Positions 8,136 through 16,143 of a stretch of DNA of 64,000 bases are shown in pieces. A model generated the notes under the pieces. The model was not told the DNA's origin and did no database searches. It saw only the letters and a program-made list of their open reading frames with translations. Within the stretch, counting starts at the first letter, position 1, and each line of letters begins with the position of its first letter. The DNA is from CAIVPM01 sp049242885 (GTDB lineage Bacteria; Bacteroidota; Bacteroidia; Chitinophagales; Chitinophagaceae), in NCBI GenBank assembly GCA_049242885.1, contig JBMLOQ010000130.1, positions 1 through 64,000 on the forward strand, given 5' to 3'. The translations under genes and the position numbers were made by a program.

Positions 8136-9146
8136 TTAAGCCATTAAATCTAAAGTTTGCGTTTGAGAAAATTGCTCTTTACTTTCTTTAAAGGCAACTC
8201 TTGGTTTAAGTCCAAGCATAGCAAACATGTCATTATCTTCATCAAAACTTGGGTTTGGAGTGGTAAGCAATTTATCTCCAGCAAAAATGCTGTTGGCACC
8301 AGCCATAAAGCAAAAAGCTTGTTCTGCTATTGTCATACTAGTTCTACCAGCACTAAGACGAACCATAGTTTTTGGCATTAAGATGCGTGCAGTTGCAATC
8401 ATTCGAACCATATCCCAAATATCTACTTTGTCATTATTTTCAAGTGGGGTTCCAGCGATAGCAACTAAAGCATTTATAGGTACACTTTCTGGATGTTGAG
8501 GCATAGTGCAAAGTGTATGTAACATGCCAATTCTATCTTCATGTTTTTCGCCCAAGCCAATTATGCCACCACAGCAAACACTTACACCAGCTTTACGTAC
8601 ATTATCTAATGTATTTAACCTATCATCATAAGTACGAGTTGTAATAATTTCGTCGTAATGTTCTTTACTTGTATCTAGATTATGGTTATAAGCAAACAAA
8701 CCCGCATCTGCCAGTTTTTTTGCTTGATCTTCAGAAAGCATTCCTAGTGTACAACAAACTTCCATGCCCATTTGGTTTACACCTTTAACCATTTCAATTA
8801 CTCTATCAAAATCTCTATTATCTCTTACTTCACGCCAAGCTGCACCCATGCAAAAACGAGTGCTGCCAGCGTCTTTAGCTTTTTGTGCATAAGCCAATAC
8901 TTCATCTTGCTTCATTAATGGATGAACGTTTACGCCTGTATTATACCTTGCTGCCTGAGGGCAATAAGCACAATCTTCACTACAACCTCCAGTTTTAATG
9001 CTAAGTAATGTACAAACCTGTACTTCACCTGTATCATTATACTTTCTGTGTAAGGTAGCTGCATTATATACCAATTCTAAAAGTGGAGAATTATAAATAT
9101 TTTGAATTTCATTGATGCTCCAATCGTTTCTAATTTCTGATTTCAT
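8136..9146 (-). CDS. bioB: Biotin synthase
   Basis: A 336-residue radical-SAM enzyme that inserts sulfur into dethiobiotin in the last step of biotin synthesis. The [4Fe-4S]/SAM motif is C55-x3-C59-x2-C62 within GGCSEDCAYCPQ. The YNHNLDTS segment, the CCGGIIGLGE motif and the conserved arginine in RLSAGR for the second cluster are present. Length is normal. It has its own promoter box just upstream and no other bio genes nearby. Confidence 0.97.
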   Translation of the reverse strand: MKSEIRNDWSINEIQNIYNSPLLELVYNAATLHRKYNDTGEVQVCTLLSIKTGGCSEDCAYCPQAARYNTGVNVHPLMKQDEVLAYAQKAKDAGSTRFCMGAAWREVRDNRDFDRVIEMVKGVNQMGMEVCCTLGMLSEDQAKKLADAGLFAYNHNLDTSKEHYDEIITTRTYDDRLNTLDNVRKAGVSVCCGGIIGLGEKHEDRIGMLHTLCTMPQHPESVPINALVAIAGTPLENNDKVDIWDMVRMIATARILMPKTMVRLSAGRTSMTIAEQAFCFMAGANSIFAGDKLLTTPNPSFDEDNDMFAMLGLKPRVAFKESKEQFSQTQTLDLMA

Positions 9147-9160
9147 AAATTTATAAAAAA

Positions 9161-9168
9161 CAAATATA
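9161..9168 (-). promoter_or_regulatory. -7 promoter box of bioB
   Basis: The minus strand reads TATATTTG, a perfect TAnnTTTG, 15 bases before the bioB ATG at 9146. The leader would be about 10 bases or less. No clear -33 TTG is seen at 17-23 bases. No BirA-like palindrome was recognised. Confidence 0.6.
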
Positions 9169-9208
9169 AGGTTGAAGCTTTTACAGCTTTATTTTAGTTG
9201 AAAAAAAA

Positions 9209-9688
9209 CTATTTTACTAATTGCTGTAATGCTTTTTCAACTTCTTTAGGCGTTAAGGAAAACCCATAAAATTTTCTGTAATTTTTGGTGTTATCCAACA
9301 TTAGGGTTACTGGAATAGTGCCTTCCCATTTTTTATCTATTATGGGGCAAAATTCTGTGGCGTCGGTTTCGTTTAACCAAAAGTTTACAGCTTCGTAGTT
9401 GTTTTTTTTGAGAAACGTTTTTATGTCTTTCGGATAATTTTCTTCAAAATCTAATGATACCAACACAAGCTCAACCCCTTTGTCTGCATAAGCCTTAGTT
9501 TGGGCAACTAAATAAGGCAATTCCTCAACACATGGTTTACACCAAGTAGCCCAAAAATTAATCACTAATGGCTTTTTGGACTGATTGATGTAATTTTTTA
9601 GTTCATCAATTCTAACCTTCTTTATATCTTGAGCATTTACGATTGTTGCAAAAAACAAGAATAAAACTCCTATCGAAAATTTCTTCAT
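9209..9688 (-). CDS. TlpA-like exported thioredoxin-fold protein
   Basis: A 159-residue protein with a signal peptide (cleavage after VNAQ at about residue 20) and a thioredoxin fold. The active site is WATWCKPC (C50, C53) and the cis-Pro loop is GTIPVTL. It is a periplasmic thiol-disulfide oxidoreductase of the TlpA/ResA type, probably reducing disulfides in envelope proteins. It lies 62 bases upstream of bioB on the same strand, but bioB has its own promoter. The specific partner is unknown. Confidence 0.9.
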   Translation of the reverse strand: MKKFSIGVLFLFFATIVNAQDIKKVRIDELKNYINQSKKPLVINFWATWCKPCVEELPYLVAQTKAYADKGVELVLVSLDFEENYPKDIKTFLKKNNYEAVNFWLNETDATEFCPIIDKKWEGTIPVTLMLDNTKNYRKFYGFSLTPKEVEKALQQLVK

Positions 9689-9823
9689 AAATTAAAATAT
9701 CAATTTGATTTTGGTAAAAATAATGGAAGCTTATTGCAATTTTTATTTTACTCCTAATTATTTAGTTAAGTTTTAACTTTTTCCTTTATTTCACTACCCA
9801 AAAAAGGTTTATCCTAATTCCAC

Positions 9824-9831
9824 TACATTTG
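9824..9831 (+). promoter_or_regulatory. -7 promoter box, near-leaderless DHH gene
   Basis: TACATTTG matches TAnnTTTG perfectly and is followed by CACCC. The ATG of the DHH gene begins at 9841, only 9 bases after the box. Transcription should therefore start within a few bases of the start codon. The TTG of this box is in frame with the gene and could be miscalled as an earlier start. Confidence 0.7.
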
Positions 9832-9840
9832 CACCCTTTT

Positions 9841-10848
9841 ATGAAAGATATAAGCAATTTTTATAGTTTATTAGAATCTCCAAAAAAGATTGTTATAACC
9901 ATGCATCAAAAGCCTGATGGCGATGCAATGGGAAGCGGTTTGGCTTTGTATCATTTTTTACAATCCTTAGGTCATGAAGTTCAAGTAATTTCTCCTACCA
10001 ATTACGCTGATTTTTTACGTTGGATGCCAGGCGTAAAAAAGGTATTGAACTATGAAACTGCTAAAGAAAAAAGTGAAACTATTGTAAATAGAGCTGATAT
10101 AATTTTTTGCCTAGATTTTAATACGTTAAGCAGGGTAAAAAATATGGAACCTATTTTACGCAAAGCTTATTGTATAAAGGTTTTAATTGACCATCATCAA
10201 GAACCAGATGTGGAATCATTTGATTATGGAATTAGCGATACCAATAAAAGTAGCACTTGCGAAATGGTTTATGATTTTATTATGAACTCGCCATTCGCTA
10301 CTAACCTTAATCTTGATATGGCAACTTGTATTTATACAGGTACTATGACAGATACAGGTTCATTTAGGTTCCCATCTAGTACAGCATCTGTGCATAAAAT
10401 GATTGTTCATTTTAAAGAAATGGGGTTAAATCATAGCATTATTCATCAAAATATTTACGATACCAATTTAGAAAATAAACTACAATTTGTAGGTAATGCT
10501 TTGCTAAACAGAATGACAATTATCTATGAATTAAATACAGCTTTAATGTGTATTCCTAAAGCTGACCTCATAAAATTTGATATTAAAACTGGCGACACCG
10601 AAGGTTTGGTAAACTATTTAACCTCAATCCAAGATATAAAACTAGCAGCCATTGTAATTGATAGAGAAGGAGAAAGAAAATGGAGCTTTAGAAGTAAAAA
10701 TGGATTTGATGTAAATGAGTTTGCAAGAAAACATTTTAATGGAGGAGGACATAAAGCAGCTGCTGGTGGAAGCAGTTTAGACACTTTAGAAAATACAACA
10801 GAACATTTTAAAACAATTATAAAAGAATATGAAGCAGAACTTAATTAG
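9841..10848 (+). CDS. DHH/DHHA1 phosphoesterase, NrnA-like (nanoRNase/pAp phosphatase)
   Basis: A 335-residue protein from ATG 9841; an in-frame TTG at 9829 lies within the promoter box and is rejected. The DHH domain has HQKPDGDAMGSG, FCLDFN, the DHH triad in LIDHHQEPD, and DTGSFRFPSS. The C-terminal DHHA1 domain ends with the GGGHKAAAGG substrate loop. NrnA-type enzymes degrade short oligoribonucleotides and remove the 3' phosphate from pAp. The following FKBP gene overlaps its end by 20 bases. Confidence 0.9.
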   Translation: MKDISNFYSLLESPKKIVITMHQKPDGDAMGSGLALYHFLQSLGHEVQVISPTNYADFLRWMPGVKKVLNYETAKEKSETIVNRADIIFCLDFNTLSRVKNMEPILRKAYCIKVLIDHHQEPDVESFDYGISDTNKSSTCEMVYDFIMNSPFATNLNLDMATCIYTGTMTDTGSFRFPSSTASVHKMIVHFKEMGLNHSIIHQNIYDTNLENKLQFVGNALLNRMTIIYELNTALMCIPKADLIKFDIKTGDTEGLVNYLTSIQDIKLAAIVIDREGERKWSFRSKNGFDVNEFARKHFNGGGHKAAAGGSSLDTLENTTEHFKTIIKEYEAELN

Positions 10849-11836
10849 TAGAAAATTATTTGTAAGCATATTAGCAGTTGCTACCATTGCGTTTAGCAGT
10901 TGCAACCAGTTTAAAAAAACACCATCTGGCATGCCTTATAAAATTACAAAAGGCAAAGGAACTCAAAAAGTAAAGCATGGTAACTTTGTAAAATACAACT
11001 TAGAATACCGTTTAACTACGCCAAAAGATACCATTTTGGGTACAACTTATAATGGTGCAATGCCTGAATATAAAATGTTCGACACCAGCAAAACACCAAA
11101 GTATAGTTTCTTTGAAGTATTTAACCAATTGGCTGTTGGTGATAAATTAGAATTTTCATTAAGTATCGATTCCTTGAAAAAAATGGAAATGATAAGAGAT
11201 TATGATAGACTATTTAAAAAAGGAGCATATATAAAAGGTAAAATAGAACTTATAAAAATTTTTACCAGCGAAGCTGATGCTAATGCAGATTACCAAAAAG
11301 AAATGGTAGCCTTACAAGCAAAAGAAGACGAAAAAAATAAAGCAAAAGCTAAAGAGCAATCTAAAGCTCTAGTTGAATATGCTAAGAAAAACAATTTAAA
11401 AACTGTAACTAGCCCTTTGGGAGTTTTAGTTAGTGTTGAAAAAGAAGGAGATTTGCCTAAACTAGATACAGGCATGACAGCAAAAGTAACTTATAGAGGC
11501 ACTTTAATGGATGGTAAAGAATTTGATGCCAATACAGGAGCCAATGCTCGTAGCAAAGAGCTTTTGCCAATTATGGTAGGCAACCACAATGTTGTACCAG
11601 GCTTAGAAGATGCAATAAAAATGTTTGGTAAAGGTGGTAAAGGAAAAATTTTAATTCCAGCAGCTTTGGCTTATGGCGATAAAGAAAACCCTGGCGTTTT
11701 TCCTGCAAATTCTAATATGATTTTTGAAGTAGAAGTTATTGAAGTTTTAAGCACTAAAGATTTTATGGCACAAGCACAAGCAGCTCAGCAAAAAGCACAA
11801 CAAGCTGCACCACAACCAAACAATCCAAAAAAATAA
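10829..11836 (+). CDS. FKBP-type peptidyl-prolyl isomerase lipoprotein
   Basis: A 335-residue protein with a lipoprotein signal (lipobox FSSC) and two FKBP-like regions. The N-terminal one (about 45-150) is divergent. The C-terminal one (about 205-310) has the canonical VTYRGTLMDGKEFD, VVPGLEDAI and IPAALAYG strands. A lysine/alanine-rich linker joins them and the tail is rich in Ala/Gln. It should act as an envelope proline isomerase or chaperone. The ATG lies 20 bases inside the end of the DHH gene, suggesting translational coupling. A strong terminator follows. Confidence 0.92.
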   Translation: MKQNLISRKLFVSILAVATIAFSSCNQFKKTPSGMPYKITKGKGTQKVKHGNFVKYNLEYRLTTPKDTILGTTYNGAMPEYKMFDTSKTPKYSFFEVFNQLAVGDKLEFSLSIDSLKKMEMIRDYDRLFKKGAYIKGKIELIKIFTSEADANADYQKEMVALQAKEDEKNKAKAKEQSKALVEYAKKNNLKTVTSPLGVLVSVEKEGDLPKLDTGMTAKVTYRGTLMDGKEFDANTGANARSKELLPIMVGNHNVVPGLEDAIKMFGKGGKGKILIPAALAYGDKENPGVFPANSNMIFEVEVIEVLSTKDFMAQAQAAQQKAQQAAPQPNNPKK

Positions 11837-11857
11837 ATACTAAGCAAATACTTAATT

Positions 11858-11890
11858 AAAAAATGCCACTTTTAAAGAGTGGCATTTTTT
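11858..11890. terminator. Bidirectional terminator between FKBP gene and tilS
   Basis: AAAAAATGCCACT (11858-11870) and AGTGGCATTTTTT (11878-11890) form a perfect 13-bp stem with a 7-base loop. A-tract and T-tract make it work in both directions for the convergent genes. Confidence 0.95.
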
Positions 11891-11893
11891 AAT

Positions 11894-13255
11894 TTATGTA
11901 ATAGATATTTTCACACAAGGCTCCTTTAAGTTTATTAGCTTAAATCTATCATCCAATCTTAACCCTACTACCCAAATAATTTTTTTATTGCTTTCTAGCA
12001 CCCAAACTTGTTCTTTTTGTGAAGGAGAAAGTTTTAAATCTATAAAAAATCTACTGAGTTTTTTCTTCTTTTGCATTCCTAATGGGTAAAAATAATCTCC
12101 CGTTTTAAATGGTCTTAAAACCATAGGAAAACAAAGAAGTTTTGCAGGTATAAAAATTTCTGATATTGCTGCTTTTTTAAAATTTGTTTCTTCAATTGAA
12201 TTAAACATTTCAAAATGCAAAGTGCTATTTGCAAAAGCCACATTTTCTGCAAAACTTTCAATTAAAATAGAAGCAAATTGTTCCTCTTCATTTGGTACAA
12301 TCACCAACCATGCTCTATCTCTTATAATCTTTACTTTATCTAACTTTATGTATGCTGCATTAGTAGCATCAAACAACTTTATAATTTCTGAAATTTGAGC
12401 AGATTGTAATCCAAATGGCATTAATACTTCCCACAAAATAGTATTTACAATAGTGGATTTTTTGAGCTTGTTAATAGGCAAATGCAAAACATTGTTTTTA
12501 TACGTTACAAAACCTTTTAACTCATGTTGCAAAGCTTTATTATATAAATATGCAGCATCATGTAAACGCAAAATATTCTGTTGCATGTTTTGCTGCCAAT
12601 TTGGAAACTTTTCTTCAATTGCTGGTATTACTGTTTTTCTTAAAAAATTTCTTGTGTATTTTGTACTTTCATTGCTACTATCTTCTACAAATTCAATATT
12701 TTCTTTTTGTGCAAATAACAAAATTTCTTGTTTTGTAAAATTTAATAGCGGTCGAATAATATTTCTTACATAATCTATTGGCTCAATTCCTGTTAATCCA
12801 TTTAAACCAGTGCCTCTAATTAAATGATGTAAAACAGTTTCTACATTATCATTGGCGTGATGAGCAGTAAGTATAAATACATTTTTTATTTTTTTTTCAG
12901 TAACTATTTTATTTTGCAACTGTGCAAACCAATTGTAGCGAAGATTTCGAGCGGTAACTTGTATTGATTCCTTTGAAATTTCAGCTTCTTTTTGGGTATT
13001 AAAACTTTTTAAGTAGCAGGTTACGTTTAGTTTATTAGCTAGGTTTTCAACAAATTTTTGGTCGCGTTCACTTTCTTCCCCTCTTAAATTAAAATTACAA
13101 TGTGCCATTGCAAATGGCCATTTTAAATGATGTAGTAAATGGCAAAGTACAATACTGTCTAAACCACCACTTACAGCAACAATTCCATAAGAATTAATAC
13201 TGTTAAAGGGAGCTTTATTTTTCCAATTATTGTAAAATTGTTCATACAAATTCAT
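11894..13255 (-). CDS. tilS: tRNA(Ile)-lysidine synthetase
   Basis: From ATG 13255 the protein has 453 residues. A longer frame to 13339 adds 28 hydrophobic residues not typical of the family. The N-terminal PP-loop ATPase motif is VAVSGGLDS (about 27-34). LTAHHANDNVET and RNIIRPLL follow, then a C-terminal TilS domain with FKTGDYFYPLGM and LSRFFID. The enzyme converts C34 of the AUA-reading tRNA-Ile to lysidine and is essential in nearly all bacteria. It is convergent with the FKBP gene. Confidence 0.95.
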   Translation of the reverse strand: MNLYEQFYNNWKNKAPFNSINSYGIVAVSGGLDSIVLCHLLHHLKWPFAMAHCNFNLRGEESERDQKFVENLANKLNVTCYLKSFNTQKEAEISKESIQVTARNLRYNWFAQLQNKIVTEKKIKNVFILTAHHANDNVETVLHHLIRGTGLNGLTGIEPIDYVRNIIRPLLNFTKQEILLFAQKENIEFVEDSSNESTKYTRNFLRKTVIPAIEEKFPNWQQNMQQNILRLHDAAYLYNKALQHELKGFVTYKNNVLHLPINKLKKSTIVNTILWEVLMPFGLQSAQISEIIKLFDATNAAYIKLDKVKIIRDRAWLVIVPNEEEQFASILIESFAENVAFANSTLHFEMFNSIEETNFKKAAISEIFIPAKLLCFPMVLRPFKTGDYFYPLGMQKKKKLSRFFIDLKLSPSQKEQVWVLESNKKIIWVVGLRLDDRFKLINLKEPCVKISIT

Positions 13256-13366
13256 GCTGCAATATGGGGTTAAAATTTGTAAACTAAAATCATTTGTAAA
13301 AAATAAACCTTCAAAAAAAATAATAATTGCAAAATACACTACCTTAGTTGCACAAAAATTAAATTT

Positions 13367-14557
13367 ATGAAAAAAACAATTCTACCCATTTTACTAGTTG
13401 CAGCAAGTTTTACATCAAATGCACAAACTAAAACCTTTGCTTTTACTTCAGAAAATGTAGGCAGCTACGATTGGAGTGCATTAAGAGAAATTAACATTGC
13501 CGAAGGAAAGTTTGAAAAAGACATTTACACTAAAGATTTTAAAGGAAGTTTGCTAACCTCTAGATCTTTTCCAAAAAAATCTAATCGAGTTAACTTTAAT
13601 TTCAACAATCATGAAGCAATAGCAGCTGCTGCTTATGACAAAGTGCATAACAGATTGTATTTTGCTAATATGTTTTCTCCAGATTTAAAGTATGTTGATT
13701 TAAATAATAATAAAGAAGTTTCAATAAAAATTATTACAGCCGACAATTTTAGTATAGAACCAAAAAATGGTGAAAACAACATTTTTACAAGAATGTGTTT
13801 TGACAGCAAAGGTTTTGGCTACGCTCTTACAAATGATGGAAATAATTTGGTAAAATTTAGTACAGGGGATGATAATACTATTACCAACCTTGGTGCATTA
13901 AAAGACAGCTACAAAAACACAACTATAAGTGTACACACACAATGTACTAGCTGGGGTGGAGATATGGTGGGTGATGTGTTTGGAAATTTATATTTAATTA
14001 CCTTACGCAACAATGTTTTTAAAATTAATACCACAACTTTAGAAGCAGAGTTTATTGGAAATATTAAAAATTTACCTGCCGATTTTACTACAAATGGTAC
14101 AGCTGCTGATGAAGATGGAAATTTGTTGATATGCAGTGCAAATAATGCTAAAAATTATTACAAAGTAAATCCAGCAACTTGGCAAGCAGAACCTATTGCA
14201 GTAAAAGGTACAGCTTATAATGTAAGCGATTTAGCTAATGGAAATTTGGTTTATCAAAGTAGAGGATTAAATAATACTACACGCATTGAAACTAAATTGG
14301 CTGCTATAAATGTATATCCTAATCCTGTGGTAAATAAAAATGTACAAATGCAATTTAGTACCCCATTAAAAGGAAATTTCAATGTAGTAATAACAACTGC
14401 TGAAGGAAAAACAATTACTGCCAATAAGTTAGAATTAACTGGCGAAAAAAACAGAAATATACAATTAAACAAAAGCATTACACCTGGTGCTTACTTACTA
14501 AGATTAGTAGATGCTAATGGAAAACAAGTATATAACAGTACTATTGTAATTCAATAA
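13367..14557 (+). CDS. Secreted protein with T9SS C-terminal sorting domain
   Basis: A 396-residue protein with a signal peptide (cleavage near SNAQ, about residue 20). The body has no recognised catalytic motif and looks like repeated beta-strands, possibly propeller-like, with segments such as FGNLYLITLRNNVFKIN and DGNLLICSANN. The last about 80 residues are a type IX sorting domain: INVYPNPV, then GAYLLRLVDANGKQV, ending TIVIQ. It should cross the outer membrane through the gliding/Por system. Function is otherwise unknown. A TA-TT-like box lies about 30 bases upstream. Confidence 0.85.
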   Translation: MKKTILPILLVAASFTSNAQTKTFAFTSENVGSYDWSALREINIAEGKFEKDIYTKDFKGSLLTSRSFPKKSNRVNFNFNNHEAIAAAAYDKVHNRLYFANMFSPDLKYVDLNNNKEVSIKIITADNFSIEPKNGENNIFTRMCFDSKGFGYALTNDGNNLVKFSTGDDNTITNLGALKDSYKNTTISVHTQCTSWGGDMVGDVFGNLYLITLRNNVFKINTTTLEAEFIGNIKNLPADFTTNGTAADEDGNLLICSANNAKNYYKVNPATWQAEPIAVKGTAYNVSDLANGNLVYQSRGLNNTTRIETKLAAINVYPNPVVNKNVQMQFSTPLKGNFNVVITTAEGKTITANKLELTGEKNRNIQLNKSITPGAYLLRLVDANGKQVYNSTIVIQ

Positions 14558-14578
14558 AAAACTTGCTTAATTTATATT

Positions 14579-14607
14579 GGCTGCTACCAAGTAGCAGCCT
14601 TTTTTTT
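14579..14607 (+). terminator. Terminator after T9SS cargo gene
   Basis: GGCTGCTAC (14579-14587) pairs with GTAGCAGCC (14591-14599) over a CAA loop, followed by eight T. It lies 21 bases after the stop at 14557. Confidence 0.93.
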
Positions 14608-14626
14608 ACTTAAATTTATTTAGAAA

Positions 14627-14944
14627 ATGATAGTTGTAACAACAAACAATATTGAAGGGCATCCTGTACAACACTACTATGGTGTTGTAACAGCACAAGC
14701 TATAATTGGAGCCAATTTATTTAAAGACATTTTTGCTGGCATTAGAGATATAGTTGGTGGAAGAAGTGGCACCTATGAACGTGTAATTGAAGAAGCTAAA
14801 AATAACGCCCTGCAAGAAATACAAAATAAAGCAGCAGCAATGGGGGCAAATGCTGTTATTGGCTTAGATTTAGACTTTGAAACTGTTGGGGCAAAAGGTA
14901 GCATGCTAATGGTAGTTGCTACTGGCACTGCTGTTAAAATTTAG
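14627..14944 (+). CDS. YbjQ/UPF0145 family protein
   Basis: A 105-residue protein spanning the whole YbjQ-type family. It shows the N-terminal VTTNNIEGHPVQHYYGVVTAQAI, the FAGIRDIVGGRSGTYE segment, and AAAMGANAVIGLDLDFETVG. Members form pentameric cytoplasmic rings once annotated as heavy-metal binding; the role is not established. It stands alone between a terminator and a gene-poor stretch. Confidence 0.88.
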   Translation: MIVVTTNNIEGHPVQHYYGVVTAQAIIGANLFKDIFAGIRDIVGGRSGTYERVIEEAKNNALQEIQNKAAAMGANAVIGLDLDFETVGAKGSMLMVVATGTAVKI

Positions 14945-15315
14945 CAGCCAATACCATATAATAGTAGATTTAGATTACTGATTACTCAGTCGAAGTTTTT
15001 TAATTCAATGAAGTATGATATTTCAATTTCAATTTCAATTGGTTGAAATATGATTTGGTTTATGAGTTTCTTAACTTTTGGAATTTCATTTTTTTGAATT
15101 AATTCATAAAAAACAGTTTGTTGGCACTAGCCAACAAACATTCACAAAACCAATATTTGGACAACAGGCTAAAAAATAGTAAAAAATAATGCTTTACTCT
15201 CTTTGTAATTAACTTGAACAACAGTATTTTGGTGTAATCCGCCAATAACATTTTTAGCATTTTAAAATTATAATATTTTTAAACTAAAATTGCATGCTCA
15301 ATTTGTACAAAAACA
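14945..15315. other. Gene-free stretch with short repeats and a hairpin
   Basis: No coding frame was supported over 371 bases. Three tandem TTTCAA units (15021-15038) lie within an inverted repeat ATATTTCAA/TTGAAATAT (15018-15026, 15043-15051). A strong hairpin, GTTTGTTGGC/GCCAACAAAC with loop ACTA, lies at 15116-15139. It is followed by a T-tract only on the minus strand, where no gene is seen. The rest appears to be AT-rich upstream sequence for the methyltransferase gene. Confidence 0.6.
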
Positions 15316-16098
15316 ATGTTTGATTTTCATTACGATAGAACAAGGTATTTCAATATGCAATCTCAAAATGCAAGAGATTTTGTAATACCATTTATTGAAA
15401 AATATTTGTCCATTGAAAGTGGATTAAGAGTTTTAGAAATTGGATGTGGCGAAGCAGGCGTATTGGAGCCTTTTTTGCAAAAAGGTTGCACAGTAGTTGG
15501 TGTTGAGTTTGATACACCAAGATTAGATATGGCTAACGAAAAACTAGCAAGTTTTGTACAAGCTGGCAAAGCTAGTTTTATTGGAAAAGATATTTATAAA
15601 GTGGATGCAGCTGAATTGGGAGGATTGTTTGACATCATTATTTTAAAAGATGTAATTGAACATATACATAATCAACCAAAACTTATGGCTGAAATGCAAC
15701 GATTTCTTAGGCCAAAAGGTTGCATTTTTTTTGGGTTTCCGCCTTGGCAAATGCCTTTTGGTGGGCATCAACAATTGTGTAGAACTAAATGGCTAAGCAA
15801 ATTGCCCTATTGGCATTTATTGCCTTATAGTTGGTACAAGGCAATATTAACAAAATTTAATGAGCCTATGGCAGATTTATTAGAAATTAGAGACACTCAA
15901 ATTTCAATAGAACAATTTGAAAAATACGCTGCTGAAACTAATTATAAAATTGTAAACAAAACTCATTATATCATAAACCCAATATACAGTTTTAAATTTG
16001 GCATAAAACCTTTGAAACAATTACCCATATTAAGAAATATTCCTTGGGTAAGAAATTTTTTTACAACTTGTGTGTATTATTTAATTGCAAAAAAATAA
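15316..16098 (+). CDS. Class I SAM-dependent methyltransferase
   Basis: A 260-residue protein. The SAM-binding motif I is VLEIGCGEAG, the acidic motif II is VVGVEFD, and the post-motif DIIILKDVIEHI is typical of the Methyltransf_11/UbiE-like group. The C-terminal part is rich in aromatic residues (PYWHLLPYSWYK) and may bind a lipid or glycan substrate. It is 45 bases upstream of the TraB-domain gene on the same strand. Substrate unknown. Confidence 0.85.
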   Translation: MFDFHYDRTRYFNMQSQNARDFVIPFIEKYLSIESGLRVLEIGCGEAGVLEPFLQKGCTVVGVEFDTPRLDMANEKLASFVQAGKASFIGKDIYKVDAAELGGLFDIIILKDVIEHIHNQPKLMAEMQRFLRPKGCIFFGFPPWQMPFGGHQQLCRTKWLSKLPYWHLLPYSWYKAILTKFNEPMADLLEIRDTQISIEQFEKYAAETNYKIVNKTHYIINPIYSFKFGIKPLKQLPILRNIPWVRNFFTTCVYYLIAKK

Positions 16099-16143
16099 TA
16101 ATATACAAGAAACTTAATACTATAAAACTTAAAACATTATAAC

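Noticed and set aside
9829..9840. TTG start for the DHH gene
   Set aside because: The TTG is part of a perfect -7 promoter box, so it would lie upstream of the transcript start.
13256..13339. Longer tilS start at 13339
   Set aside because: It adds 28 hydrophobic, family-atypical residues; the ATG at 13255 gives the normal N-terminus before the PP-loop.
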